A stretch of DNA of 64,000 nt from Theropithecus gelada (GCF_003255815.1 NC_037673.1:162925427-162989426), one strand, 5' to 3'. Counted from the first letter of the stretch, positions 1 through 11,384 are shown. Program-made: numbers and translations. Notes: generated by a model not told the origin, from the letters alone.

Positions 1-192
1 CCTCCAGAGTAGCTGGGATTACAGGCTCCCGCCACCACACCCGGCTAGATTTTTTTTTTTTTTTTTGTATTTTTAGTAGAGACGGAGTTTCACCGTGTTA
101 GCCACGATGGTCTCAAACTCCTGACCTCGTGACCCACCGGCCTCAGCCTCCCAAAGTGTTGGCATTACAGGTGTGAGCCACCGTGCCGGGCC
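1..192 (-). mobile_element. Alu, truncated by window edge
   Basis: The right arm and left arm of an Alu are read in reverse, ending in the reverse complement of the Alu 5' end at 192. An internal T run sits near 51-66. It abuts the first base of the Tigger1 element, so it inserted at or beside the transposon end. The A-tail side lies outside the window. Confidence 0.95.
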
Positions 193-1755
193 AGACATAC
201 CTCTTTTTATTGTACTTTGTTTTTTGTGCTTCACAGATACTGTGTTTTCCACACATTGTACGTTTTTGTCAACCCTGCATCATGCACATTTTCAGCAGCA
301 CGTGCTCATTTTGTGTCTCTGGGGACAGTTTGGTAATTCTTACAATATTTTAAAATTTTTCATTATTATTATATTGATTATGGTGATCTGTGATCTTTGA
401 TGTTACTATTTTTGGGGCACTATGAACCATGCCTATATAAGATGAGAAACTTCATTGACACATGTTTTGTGTATTTTGACTGCTCCACTGACAGACCATT
501 ATCCCTCCCCTTAGGCCTCCCTATTCCCTGAGACACAATAATGTTGAAATAAGGCCAATTAATAATCCTACAATGGCCTCTAAGTGTTCAAATGAAAGGA
601 AGAATTGTGTGACTCTCACTAAGTCAAAAGCTAGAAATGATTCAGCTTAGTGAGGAAGGCATGTTGAAAGCTGAGACAGGCTGAAAGCTAAGCACCTTGC
701 ACCAAACGGCCAAGTTGTGAATGCAAAAAATAATAATAATAATAATAATTATTGAAGGAAATTAAATTTATTCCCTGTTAACTCCAAGGAATACACAAAT
801 GATAAGAGGCAAACAGCCTATTGTTGATTCCGTAGAAAGTTTGAGTGGTCTGGATAGACCATCAAACAAGCTACGGCCTTCCCCTAAGTTAAAGCCTAAT
901 CCACAAGAAGACCCTAACACTATTCAGTTCCATAAAGTCTGAGAGAGGGGAGGAAGCTGCAGAAGAAAACTTAGAAGCTAGCAGAGGTTGGTTCATGAGG
1001 TTTAGGGAAAGAAGCTGTCCCCATAACAGAAAACTGCAAGGTGAAGCAGCAAATGCTGATGTAGAAGCTGTAGCATGTTCCCCAGAAGATCTAGCTAAGA
1101 TCATTGATGAAGGTGGCTACACTAAACAACAAGATTTTCCGTGTAGATAAAACAGACTTCCATTGGAAGAAACTGCCATCTAGGACATTCATAGCAAGAA
1201 AGCAAAAGTCAATGCCTGGCTTCAAAGCTTCAAAGGACAGGATGAATCTCCTGTTAAGAGCTAATGCAGCTGGTGACTGTAAGTTGAAAACAACGTTCCT
1301 TTATCATTCCAAAAATCCTAAGGCCCTTGAGGATTATGCTAAATCTACTCTGCCTGGACTTTCCAAATATAACAACAAAGCCTAGATGACAGCATATCTG
1401 TTTATACCATGGTTTGCTGAATATTTTAAGGCCACTGTTGAGACATACTGCTCAAAATAAAAAGATTCCTTTCAAAATGTTACTGCTCATTGACAATGCA
1501 CCTGGGCACCCAAAAGCGCTGAAGGAGATGTACGTGGAGATGAATGTTTCTTTTATGCCTGTTAACATAACATTCATTCTACAGCCTACAGATCAATGTG
1601 TCATTTTGACTTTCAGTTGCTATTATTTGAGAAATCATTTTGTGAGGCTATAGCTCACATAGATTGTTATTTCTATGATGTATCTGGGCAAAGAAAATTG
1701 AAAACCTCTGAAAAGCATTCACCATTCTAGATGCCATTAAGAATATCTGCAATTC

Positions 1756-2053
1756 GGCTAGTTGTGGTGGCTCACGCCTGGAATCCCAGCACTTTGGCAG
1801 GCTGAGGTGGGAGAACCAACTGAGGTCAGGAGTTCAAGACCAGCCTGACCAACATGGAGAAACCCCGTCTCTACTAAAAATGCAAAATTAGCTGGGTGTG
1901 GTGGTGCATGCCTGTAATCCCAGCTACTTGGGAGGCGGAGGCAGGAGAATCGCTTTAACCCGGGAGGCAGAGGTTGTGGTGAGCCGAGATCGCACCACTG
2001 CACTCCAGGTTGGGCAACAAGAGCGAAACTCGGTCTCAAAAAAAGAAAAGAAA
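1756..2053 (+). mobile_element. AluS inside Tigger1
   Basis: Two-arm Alu with a mixed A-rich tail. Flanked by 17-bp duplications of Tigger sequence, 1739-1755 and 2054-2070 (AAGAAYATCTGCAATTC, one mismatch). The arm sequence fits the AluS group. Confidence 0.95.
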
Positions 2054-2313
2054 AAGAACATCTGCAATTCATGGGAGGCGGGCAAAATATCAACATTCAC
2101 AGGAGGTTGGAAGAAGTTGATTCCAACCCTTATGGGTACCTTTGAGGGATTCAAGGCTTCAGTGAAGGAAGGAACTGCAGATGTGGTAGAATTAGCAAGA
2201 TAACTAGAATTAGAAGTGGCACCTGAGGATGTACTGAATTGCAGAAATCTCTTGGTAATACTTGAACAGATAAGGAGTTGCTTCTTATAGATGAACAAAG
2301 AAAGTAGTTTCTT

Positions 2314-2616
2314 GGCCAGGTGCCGTGGCTCACGCCTATAATCCCAGCATTTTGGGAGGCCGAGGCAGGTAGATCATGAGGTCAAGAGTTTGAGACCAGC
2401 CTGGCTAAGATGGTGAAACCCCGTCTCTACTAAAAATACGAAAATTAGTCAGGCGCAGTGGCGGGCACCTGTAATCCCAGCTACTTGAGAGGCAGAGGCT
2501 GGAGAATTGCTTGAACGACCAGGAGGCGGAGGTTGCAGTGAGCCGAGATCGCACCACTGTACTCTAGCCTGGGCAAAGAGACTCCATCTCAAAAAAAAAA
2601 AAAAAGAAAAAAAAAA
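2314..2616 (+). mobile_element. Alu (late AluS/Y type) inside Tigger1
   Basis: Two-arm Alu with a long A tail. Perfect 17-bp target-site duplication AAAGAAAGTAGTTTCTT at 2297-2313 and 2617-2633, both within Tigger1. Confidence 0.95.
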
Positions 2617-3208
2617 AAAGAAAGTAGTTTCTTGAGGTGGAATCTATCCCTGGTGAAAATGCTGTGAATACTGTTGAAATAACAAGGAAGGATTTATAAT
2701 ACTATGTAAACTTAGTTGATAAAGCAGTGATAGGGTTTGAGATGATTGACTCCAACTTTGAAAGAAGTTCTACCATGCGTCACATGTTTTCAAACAACAT
2801 CGCATGCTACAGAGAAAACTTTAGTGAAAGAGTAAATCGACATGGCAAACTTCATTGTTGCCTTATCTTAAGTAATTGCCACAGCCACACCAACCTTCAG
2901 CAACCACCACCCTGATCAATCAGCAGCCATCAATATCAAGGCAAGACTATCCACCAGCAAAAGATTTCATCTCACTGCATACTTAGGTTAGCAATATTTT
3001 TAGCAATAGAGTTTTTAAATGAAGGTATGTACATTGGGTTTTTTAAGACAATATGCAATTGCACAGTTAACAGAATACAATATAATGTAAACATAACTTT
3101 TGTAAGTACTGAGAAGCCAAAAAAAATGTGTGTGACTCACTTTAGGAAGATATTAGCATTATTGCAGTGCCCTGGAACCAAACCTGTAATATTTCTGAGG
3201 TATGCCTG

Positions 3209-3411
3209 CACATAACCATGAGAAAGAATGCAGAGAGTGGAATAAGTGAAAATTTTTCTTTTTTCTTTGCACTCTTTATACTTTACAAAATTTTCATGAT
3301 AAACATGTATTATTATAAAACAGAAAAATAAAATATTTCTTATAGAGGATGAAGAAACAAATTAAGAATAAAAACATGCCCAAATCATCAATTATTCTTC
3401 ACTCTCAGTTA
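3209..3411. other. Short AT-rich unique spacer
   Basis: Sequence between the Tigger1 right end and the next Alu. No repeat, RNA or coding feature recognised. Confidence 0.5.
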
Positions 3412-3426
3412 GAAATTCAGCAAATG

Positions 3427-3749
3427 GGCTGGGCACGGTGACTCACACCTGTAATCCCAGTACTTTGGGAGGCCAAGGTAGGCAGATCATGAGGTCAGGC
3501 GATCGAGACCATCCTGGCTAACACGGTGCAACCTCGTCTCTACTAAAAAAAATACAAAAAAATTAGCCTGGCATGGTGGCGGGCGCCTGTAGTCCCAGCT
3601 ACTTGGGAGGCTGAGGCAGGAGAATGGCGTGAACCCAGGAGGCAGAGCTTGCAGTGAGCCAAGATGGTGCCACTGCATTCCAGCCTGGGTGAAAGAGCGA
3701 GACTCTGTCTCAAAAAAAAAAAAAAAAAAGAAAGAAAGAAAGAAAGAAG
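3427..3749 (+). mobile_element. AluY-like element with GAAA-rich tail
   Basis: Carries AluY-type positions (CTAACACGGTG in the left arm, GGCGTGAACCC and GAGCTTGCAGTGAGCC in the right arm). The tail has a (GAAA)n run. Perfect 15-bp duplication GAAATTCAGCAAATG at 3412-3426 and 3750-3764. Confidence 0.95.
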
Positions 3750-3765
3750 GAAATTCAGCAAATGT

Positions 3766-4056
3766 GGCCGGGTGCGGTGGCTCACACCTGTAATCCCAGC
3801 ACTTTGGGAGGCTGAGGCACGTGAATCACCTGAGGTCAGGAGTTTGAGACCAGCCTGGCCAACATGGTGAAACCCCATCTCTACTAAAAATGCAAAATTC
3901 TCAGGGCATGGTGGCATATGCCTGTAATCCCAGCTACTCGAGAGGCTGAGGCAGGAGAATCACTTGAACCCAGGAGGCGGAGGTTGCAGTGAGCTGAGAT
4001 CATACCATTGCACTCCAGCCTGGGCAACAAGAGCAAAACTTCCTATAAAAAAAAAG
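3766..4056 (+). mobile_element. AluS, head-to-tail with the preceding AluY
   Basis: Complete two-arm Alu starting one base after the duplication of the upstream Alu, so the two form a close tandem pair. Short A tail. Confidence 0.94.
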
Positions 4057-4212
4057 CACAGGCCTATGATCTTGAGAGAGTATTAGGAATACTTTTTTGT
4101 TGGAAATGTCTGGAAATTTTCAGTTAGTTTCCAACAGCTGACCAGGGGTAGGACCTGGACTCCAACTAAGACCTCTGTTCCCAGTTCCATGTTCCATGTT
4201 CTTCCAACTTTC

Positions 4213-4493
4213 TTTTTTTTTTTTTTTTTTGAAACAGGGTCTTGCTCTGTTGCCCAGGCTGGAGTGCAGTAGTGCAATCTCAGCTCACTGCAAACTCTGC
4301 CTCCCAGGCTCAAGCAATCCTCCCACCTTAGCCTCCCAAGTAGCTGGTACTATAGGTGTGTGCCACCACACCAGACTAATTTTCGTATTTTTTGTAGAGA
4401 CGAAGTTTTGCCATGTGGCCCAGGCTTATCTCGAACTCCTGAGCTTAAGTGGTTCCTTCTCTTTGGTCTTCCAAAGTGCTGGCGCACCTGGTC
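4213..4493 (-). mobile_element. AluJ-type, damaged 5' end
   Basis: Reverse-oriented Alu with a T run at its left edge and AluJ-like motifs (CTCAAGCAATCCTCCCACC). About 20 bp near its 5' end are deleted after CAAAGTGCTGG. It forms an inverted pair with the plus-strand Alu 160 bp to the left. Confidence 0.9.
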
Positions 4494-4811
4494 TTCCTCC
4501 TCATCTTTACTGCTTCCCTCTGAGAAAAAGTAGAGCTACGCAGAGCAACTCACCATCCACTCGGATCTATTAATAGGACTGCCCTAGGGAGGACTATAGC
4601 TTTGCTAAAGTTAGGCTTAAACTATGCTATAAACTAAGATGTGCGTTAAGAGTCACTTTAATTTTAACAGACATAAGCCAAAGGGGTTTATCTGACATGT
4701 TGAAATTTAAGGATGCCTACAGTTTGGGAGGAAAAAGAAAAATTTTGCCATCTGAGACCTAGGTAACTACACAATTTAGAGGCTTACTTCTTGTTTTGAA
4801 AATAGAAATAA
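4494..4811. other. Unique sequence, nothing recognised
   Basis: About 320 bp between two AluJ copies. No family assignment and no coding frame of note. Confidence 0.5.
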
Positions 4812-5143
4812 AACCAGGTGTGGTGGCTAATGTTAGTAATCCCAGCACTTTGAAAGGCTTAGGCAGGAAGACTGCTTGAGCCCAAGAGTTCGAGACCAGC
4901 CTAAGCAGTGAGACCCCATCTCTACAAAAAAAAAAAAAAAAAAATTTTAATTAGCTGAGCAGGGTGGCGTGAGCAGGGTGCTGTGTGCCTTGTAGTCTCA
5001 GCTACTTGGGAGGCTGAGGTGGGAGGATTGTTTGAGTCCAGGAGTTCAAGGTGGCAATGAGCCATGATTGCATCACCTGCACTCCAGCCTGGGCAACAGA
5101 GCAATACTTTGTCTCAAAAAAAAAAAAAAAAAAAAAAAAAAAA
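4812..5143 (+). mobile_element. AluJ with long A tail
   Basis: Diverged Alu with AluJ motifs (CTTGAGCCCAAGAGTTCGAG) and an expanded A-rich linker at 4925-4944. A short internal duplication, GAGCAGGGTG, occurs in the right arm near 4958 and 4972. A tail of about 28 bp. Confidence 0.9.
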
Positions 5144-5262
5144 GGAAGAAAGGAAGAACACAAAGAAAAAGAAAATGGAGAAGCAATCTACTTTTGTTCA
5201 ATCTGAGGGAGATGAAAGGAAGTAGGTGTTAATGAAATAAACCTTAGAAAATGAATCTTGTG

Positions 5263-5555
5263 GCTGGGCACAGTGGCTGATGCCTGTAATCCCAGCACTT
5301 TAGGAGGCCGAGGTAGGCAGATCATTTGAGGTCAGGAGTTGGAGACCAGCCTGGCCAATATGGTGAAACCTCCTCTCTACTAAAAATACAAAAAAATAGC
5401 TGGGCATTGTGGTGCATGCCTGTAATCTCAGCTACTTGGGAGGCTGAGGCAGGAGAATTGTTTGAGCCCAGGAGGTAGAGGTAGCAGTAAGCCGAGATTG
5501 CGCCATGCACTCCAGCCTGGGCAACAGAGCAAGACTCTGTTTCCAAAAGAAAAAA
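5263..5555 (+). mobile_element. AluS
   Basis: Two-arm Alu. Short duplication TGAATCTTGTG at 5252-5262 and 5557-5567. Confidence 0.94.
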
Positions 5556-5814
5556 TTGAATCTTGTGACTGTGAATGGATGCTCAGCATCTGCCAAGGTA
5601 GCACCTGCTTTGTTTTAGCAACATGTACTTTGCAAAGTATTTGTGTTGTGGTCAAATTGGAGAACCTCTACCCTCTGGCCTTTCTTGCCCTCCGTAGGAC
5701 CATATGGAGTCGTCATGAGAGGTAGAAGGCTCTGTGAAGACCCAGAATCCCTACCCTGCTGCTTAGGAAGATGATGCTATGATTTGGCCATGTTGATTGT
5801 AATACTCTCCACTT

Positions 5815-6340
5815 GAGTCTGACTTTATCCATTTCAAAGCCTTTTGCACTCTTACCTCATTTAATCCTAACACCATCATCTGATGTAAGCTGAGCAGAGT
5901 CTCTTAAGAGATGACTCAGGTGGGGCACGGTGGCTCACGTCTGTAATCCCAGCACTTTGGGAGGCCGAGGAGGGCAGATCACGGTCAGGAGATCGAGACC
6001 ATCCTGGCCAACATGGTGAAACCCTGTCTCTACTAAAAATATAAAAATTAGCTGGGCGTGGTGGCATGCGCCAAGTAGTCCAAGCTACTTGGGAGGCTGA
6101 AACAGGAGAATTGCTTGAACCCGGAAGGTGGAGGTTGCACTGAGCCGAGATCGCACCACTGCACTCCAGTCTGGTGATAGAACGAGGCTCCATCTCAAAA
6201 AAACCAAAAAAACAAAAAAAAGATGACTCAAGGTGGTTACATGACTTGCCTAAGGACCCACAGCACATAGATGGTGCAGCTGCCAAAACAGATTAAAATC
6301 TGATTCTTGGTTCAATTCTCTTTCCACTAACTCCCCCCCC
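5815..6340 (-). mobile_element. MIR, split by an Alu
   Basis: The left piece (5815-5918) holds the reverse-complement MIR core, with CTCATTTAATCCTAACACCATC. The right piece (6221-6340) continues with ACATGACTTGCCTAAGGACCCACAGC and ends in TCTTTCCACTAACT. Both are typical of an antisense MIR, and an Alu lies between them. Confidence 0.75.
5919..6220 (+). mobile_element. Alu (AluS/Sc type) inside MIR
   Basis: Two-arm Alu with an A-rich tail. Flanked by copies of AGATGACTCA from the MIR (5909-5918 and 6221-6230). Confidence 0.93.
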
Positions 6341-8388
6341 CCTATTGATTTTGCAAAGGGGATAAACATGAAGTCAAATAACAGACAACTAGATTTGTTA
6401 GGACATTTCACTTTGTTTCAAGTTAAAATTTTCTGTAGTTGTTTGGATTCAACATTGAATCCAGTATAAATGAAGCAGGAACTGAAGTAAACTAGGGCAC
6501 ATTTAGGCCTGATGTTATGTGTCAAAATACCATTTGGATCTGTCTATTTGAATGTACATTCCAGGATTTTTCACAACAAAGAATAAATAAATAGATGCAT
6601 TCCTGAGTACAATGCTTCATGAATTTGGGAGTTTCATTTGGTTATATTTTTGTATCCTGATTATTATTCCAAGCTTATCTTTTGATCTGCTAAGATAAGT
6701 GCTTTTTTAAAAAAAGAAATTGCTGTTGAAGGTGCTACTGTATTTTGACTTTGATATGTTACTTTATTCACATTTTCTTGTCTCTCCTACTATATATTTC
6801 AGGGTCTTTGAGAAACAACCTTTTCATTTGCAAAATGCCAATTACAGGTTTTTAATAAAAAGGGGTGTGGTTGGACGTATTTGTTATTGTAGATTGAGTA
6901 CAAATCCATTAGTAAATTAAACTGAAATTACTTATTTCACAACGGAAGAGACTTATAAATCAAGAAAACCAAGGTTACCATAGCAATCTGTGGCATCTAA
7001 AGATTAGAAACAGAGGACTATATTCTACTTTCTAGAAAACACTTCATTAGAGAAAAGATATATGATATGTCTTGAGGGTGGAATATGACAATAAAAGTAG
7101 ATCACTGCTTAACAAAAATACTTCATTTTTTCCTCCAACTAAAAATAATGCAAGTAATTTGAAGCAATTTTTATCATAAATGTGCATAATACTTCTATCT
7201 CTGACACTGTTTGATATTTATTCAATAAGAGGAATGGGGGAGGATTGCGTGCTCAACTGACTATATTTATTAAAAATACCCTGGCTGTAGCAAAAATGTT
7301 GTGTGGAAAACTGGGCAAAAGGAATGAAATTGTAGAAAGGCATTTTTTAAAAAGCAAGAAGACAACCAAGGAGAGCAAAGTCAACTCTGGTGTGGACTTA
7401 TTGTAGCAATTAATGCACAATTGTGTGTTCCTGTATGTGTGTCTTTGTGTGATTTCTGGTCTTTTGGCTCATCAAAGATACACCAAGTAGACCTGCTGCA
7501 GTGGACATCTGTTGTTTTTGCCTGCCCAGCAGCCATTCCTCCTTTTGGTAACAGCATTTTAATTTCCCTTTGACAAATGACACTTTGCCCAATGTGTATG
7601 ATCTTTTCGTGATATTCATTCAAGGTATCCCGCTCTCCTCTGACCAAAGGGTAAGCACATGATCCCAAACAGGCCAGCCAGACTGTCTCCTGGGCATCTG
7701 AATCTTTCATGAATGATACAAGGACAGGAAATGGTTGGCGGGGATCCATCTCAACTGCAGCACCATGAAGAGACTGTCCTCTGCTTCCTACAATTTTGAT
7801 ATTCAGAGCAGCCCACTTAGCACCTTTTCAGAGGTCTGACTGCTCAGGTTTTTCTTGTATTCAGATTTATTTATTTATTTTTAATTAGCTTAAGTTAGCC
7901 AGAGTTAGTTTCTGTTACTTATAGTCAAATCCTAACTCATATTCATGCTGGTGGAGAAAGAGACACTACAGATTGCTAGCACGTATATTTTACAATTTTC
8001 CATTTTATAATTGAGTATCATTGGCAAAGGACTATGATTCAGACATCCCCATTTTCTAGGGCCTGGATCCGGCCCTTTTTACTAGGATCTTCATCCTGAA
8101 GCCAACTTCAGTATGATTAAATCTTATTAAATTTGAGATTCAGGATACATGGGAGGAAGAAAAAGCATGCTGAGTTTTATGACTCAGTAGTCTAATTTGA
8201 TGAATCCAGTAAAGCTTCAAACTGAAAGGGAGAAAGCACATCAATGCTCTGGATACTAAATACCCATGGGAAGGACTTTGTGTACCAAAGACAACAGTGG
8301 ACAAAGACTCCACAACATGAAGAAGCCTTTTCACAACAAGAAGAAAAACCTTACTAGTTACCCAAGTATTTTACAGAACTAGGAATGG
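6341..8388. other. 2-kb block without recognised young repeats
   Basis: AT-rich and not assigned. A C run (C10) lies near 6333-6342. An unspliced minus-strand frame of 122 codons spans 7381-7749, but it has no motif I recognise, and the sequence around 7380-7800 has the look of an old degraded interspersed repeat that I cannot name. Confidence 0.45.
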
Positions 8389-8686
8389 TTTTTTTTTATT
8401 TTTTGAGACGGAGTTTCACTCCTGTTGTCCAGGCTGGAGTGCAATGGCATGCTCTCGGCTCACAGCAACCTCAGCCACCTTGGTTCAAGCGATTCTCCTG
8501 CCTCAGTCTCCCGAGTAGCTGGGATTACAGGCATGTGCCACCATGCCCAGCTCATTTTGTATTTTTAGTAGAGACAGGGTTTGTCCATGTTGGTCAGGCT
8601 GGTCTCGAACTCCCAACCTCAGGTGCTCTGCCCACTTCGGCCTCTGATAGTGCTGGGATTATAGACGTGAGCTACTGCGCCTGGCC
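8389..8686 (-). mobile_element. AluS
   Basis: Reverse-oriented two-arm Alu with a T-rich left edge, ending in the reverse complement of the Alu 5' end at 8686. Confidence 0.95.
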
Positions 8687-8734
8687 AACTAGTATCTTTT
8701 ATTAAAGCAGTTTAAAAAGAGTTTAGCAGACATA

Positions 8735-9035
8735 GCAGCATTATTCACAACAGCTAAAACAGAGAAGCAACCCGCGCCCACTGATGAATAAATGGATAAG
8801 GAAAACATGTCTTATGCATACAGTGTGATAGTACTCTGGGGAGAGGGGTAGATCAGAAGTTATTGTTTCATGGATGCAGAGCTTCAGTTTCACAAGACGA
8901 AAAGAGCTCTGGAGAAAGATGGTGGTGGTCGTCATACAACATCTTTAATGTATTTAATACGACTGAACTGTACACTTAAAAATTATTAAGATGGTAAATG
9001 TTATGTGTATTTTGCCAAAATTAAAAAAAAAAAAA
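8735..9035 (+). mobile_element. Old L1 (L1M) 3' end
   Basis: Starts in the end of ORF2 (CATAGCAGCATTATTCACAACAGC ... GATGAATAAATGGATAA, read in pieces) and runs into a 3' untranslated region with ACTGAACTGTACACTTAAAAA and a terminal A run near 9020-9035. This is the usual 3' end of a mammalian-wide L1, 5'-truncated. Confidence 0.85.
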
Positions 9036-9529
9036 GAGCTTAGTGGATAAAGGTAATCAGTTTTATGTGAAGGACATTAAGGCAAGGGTTGTTTCTGTGA
9101 GGTGGATATACAACGCCATACCCTAAGACTCACAGCTTTTATTTTCATTTTTTTCATAATCCATCTTTGGGAATTTCTTTCACAAATTAGAGAGATCGTA
9201 TGAGCCCATTTTTTCAGAGGTAAAACATTAATGTATCCGGTAAATAACTTATTCTAAATAACAAACCTGGTAAGTAGATAAGACTAGTAAAGTCCTTGCT
9301 CTAAACAATCTCAATGTCCATACATTTTATAATGTTAAAAAATTCAAATTCTATGAGTTTCATAAAATGCACTATACCTTATGTGTATGATATTGTGTGT
9401 TTGTTATGGTATACAGGAATTTCTCTCAAAGTCCAAATATTGTTTCAGCCTCAGAAAGATCCTCAACTTTTCTCAGCTCTCCAGATGTTCTGAACTTCAT
9501 ATGCTCCTCTAGAAATAATAGATAATAGT
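9036..9529. other. Unique sequence, nothing recognised
   Basis: AT-rich stretch between the L1 end and a MIR. No supported feature. Confidence 0.5.
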
Positions 9530-9830
9530 AATGCTGATAATAACAATAGTCAGATATTATAGATCACTTGTTATTTCTCAGACTCTGTGCTAACTCCAGG
9601 ATATGCGTTAACTCATTTAATTCTCACAACAACTTTGCAAAGTAGACATGATTATTATTATTATTATTACTGTTATCTTCCTTTTATAGATAAAGAAACT
9701 TGAACTTAGAGAAGCAGACTTAACTTGCCCAAAGTAAACTTTCCAGTTACTGAGAGGTAGAGGTAGGATTCAAACACAGGAAGCTCGACTTCGGACCCTA
9801 AAACTTCCAACACAACGTCTCCACTTTGCA
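9530..9830 (-). mobile_element. MIR, nearly complete core
   Basis: Antisense MIR: ACTCATTTAATTCTCACAAC, then a TTATTATTATTATTA run, TTTATAGATAAAGAAACTTGA, TAACTTGCCCAAAG and GTAGGATTCAAACACAGG, in MIR order. Confidence 0.9.
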
Positions 9831-9907
9831 AACTTGAACTTTACTGTTGCTTGGCAGGCTACATCTTTGACTTATCCTCTAAAGGGTGGAGCCAAAAGTG
9901 ATTTAGA

Positions 9908-10221
9908 GGCCAGGCGCGGTGGTTCATGCCTGCAATCCCAGGACATTGGGAGGCCGAGGTGGGCAGATCACGAGGTCAGGAAATTGAGACCATCCTGGCC
10001 AACATGATGAAATCCCATCTTTACTAAAAATACAAAAATTAGCTGGGAGTGGTGCCGCATGCCTGTAGTCCCAGTTACATGGGAGGCTGAGGCAGGATAA
10101 TCGCTTGAATCAGGGAGGCGGAGGTTGCAGTGAGCTGAGATCACGCCACTGCACTCCAGCCTGGTGACAAAGTGAGACTTCACCTCAAAAAATAAATAAA
10201 AATAAATAAATAAATAAAAAT
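9908..10221 (+). mobile_element. Alu with AAAT-rich tail
   Basis: Two-arm Alu ending in an (AAAT)n-like tail at 10188-10221. Imperfect duplication AAAAGTGATTTAGA / AAAAGTGACTGAGA on the two sides (9894-9907, 10222-10235). Confidence 0.95.
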
Positions 10222-10235
10222 AAAAGTGACTGAGA

Positions 10236-10499
10236 ACAATACGATTGTTTCACAACAATAAAAAGAAAATCAAATTAAATTTTTCTTTAATAACAGGGTA
10301 TCAGTCTTTATTTGAATTGGTAACTGACGTAATTCAAAGGTACTGTTCCCACACAATCTCCCAGGCACCTAGCTCTTCCCCTATTAGTTTTATTTTAAGC
10401 CCCAACTAGAATCCATCCTTAGCTAACCTTCCTAGAGGTTACTCAATCCTCTGTTCTCCTCTAGAATAGATGATGGCTATAATGGAATTTTTTTGTTAT
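10236..10499. other. Unique sequence
   Basis: About 260 bp with no recognised feature. Confidence 0.5.
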
Positions 10500-10668
10500 A
10501 TAGCTGACTTCCTCATTAGACTGTAAATTATTCTACATTGGACATTCTACTAGATTATTGATCATTCTACATTCGACTAGATTATTGATCATTCTATTCC
10601 CAGAGCCTAACACAATACCTGGCACATGGCAGCACTTAGTAGTTAGTGTCAATGAATAAATGATCCAG
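10500..10668 (+). mobile_element. L2 3' end with internal 27-bp duplication
   Basis: Shows the L2 tail: TAGACTGTAAATTATTC, then CCCAGAGCCTAACACAATACC, GGCACATGGCAGCACTTAGTA and AATGAATAAATGA. A 27-bp unit is tandemly doubled at about 10549-10602. Confidence 0.75.
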
Positions 10669-11039
10669 TGAAGTCTTTATCTGAAATCCAAATTGACCTC
10701 TGCTCTGGAAGTACATTTTAAAAAACAGCACTCCTCATATTTCATGTCCTCCCCTTCCATTGATTTCAATTATTTACATCAGAATTACTTAATCATGTGG
10801 CAGATAATTAAGGAATACATTATTTATGTTAAATAAATTAACCCAACATTGCTTCTTCCCTCTTTCCCCTTGGCTGTGGAGTCTAGATTTCAGGCATCTC
10901 AAAACGATCTTTGGCATCTTCTGTGCCCAAGCAGCAGTGCTGCCTTGGTTGGTGGTTCTGCTGGGTTCTTTGACAAGCTTCCTTTTCAGCACTTGTGCTG
11001 CCAATCTCTTTTCTCAATCCTATTGCTGCTATCCCTTGG
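10669..11039. other. Unique sequence
   Basis: No repeat recognised. A plus-strand frame of 95 codons crosses it (10826-11113), but it is hydrophobic, T-rich and without a domain. I treat it as chance. Confidence 0.45.
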
Positions 11040-11170
11040 TTTTGAGTCCTAGTGACTGTGTAACCATAGGCAGCCCCTTAACTTGCTTGGGCCTCAGTTT
11101 CCTCATCTGCTAATGGCTCACAACGTTCCCATAAAGACTTAACAAGGTAATGCCTTGGACTCTTTAGAAA
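11040..11170 (+). mobile_element. MIR fragment
   Basis: GACTGTGTAACCATAGGCAG followed by GGGCCTCAGTTTCCTCATCTG matches the sense MIR core. The rest is diverged. Confidence 0.65.
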
Positions 11171-11384
11171 ATAAAATGTCAGCTTAATCATTCCATATTC
11201 CACAATACACTGGTATCCTATTGCATGTCTGTAGAAGGCATCTATATTTACCAGCAATAAATCGGAGTTACAAAACTGTGGAATGCTGGAGCTGGAAGCG
11301 TTTTATCATCATAAACTATTCCAATTTCTCTTTCTCAAACACCAAAATAGGCGCAGAGTGCATAAGTCATTTTCCAAGCTTACT

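Larger units (their letters stand above)
573..2990 (+). pseudogene. Tigger1 transposase pseudogene (DDE/pogo family)
   Basis: In life this was the nuclear enzyme that cut and moved Tigger elements: a CENP-B-like helix-turn-helix DNA-binding half followed by a DDE catalytic half. The family start codon is preserved at 573-575. Readable catalytic segments run at about 1104-1382 and 1414-1650. The three acidic positions survive: Asp at 1146-1148 (context VDKT, where the family usually has VDET), Asp at 1492-1494 (context LLIDNAPGHP) and Asp at 1591-1593 (context QPTDQ). The last two are separated by 32 residues, as in pogo-type DD32D enzymes. It is dead: a Trp codon has become TAG at 1383-1385, an extra base near 1455-1465 shifts the frame, further indels disrupt the N-terminal part, and two Alus interrupt the 3' half. 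The end coordinate is approximate. Confidence 0.85.
192..3208 (+). mobile_element. Tigger1 DNA transposon, nearly full length, split by two Alus
   Basis: This is a pogo-superfamily (Tc1/mariner-like) cut-and-paste transposon. The left end reads CAGACATACCTC and the right end GAGGTATGCCTG, which are inverted repeats with one mismatch. The interior follows the Tigger1 layout: 5' untranslated part, transposase region, 3' part. Alus at 1756-2053 and 2314-2616 each carry target-site duplications made of Tigger sequence, so they arrived later. Without them the element is about 2.4 kb, close to full length. The expected TA target duplication is not clear at either side; an Alu sits on the left flank. 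Confidence 0.92.

Noticed and set aside
1758..2096. Frames of 60-136 codons with FSCLSLPSSWDYRH-type text, here and at many other places
   Set aside because: They are antisense or sense translations of Alu elements, not genes.
7381..7749. 122-codon minus-strand frame
   Set aside because: No domain, no splice or promoter context, and the DNA looks like a degraded old repeat.
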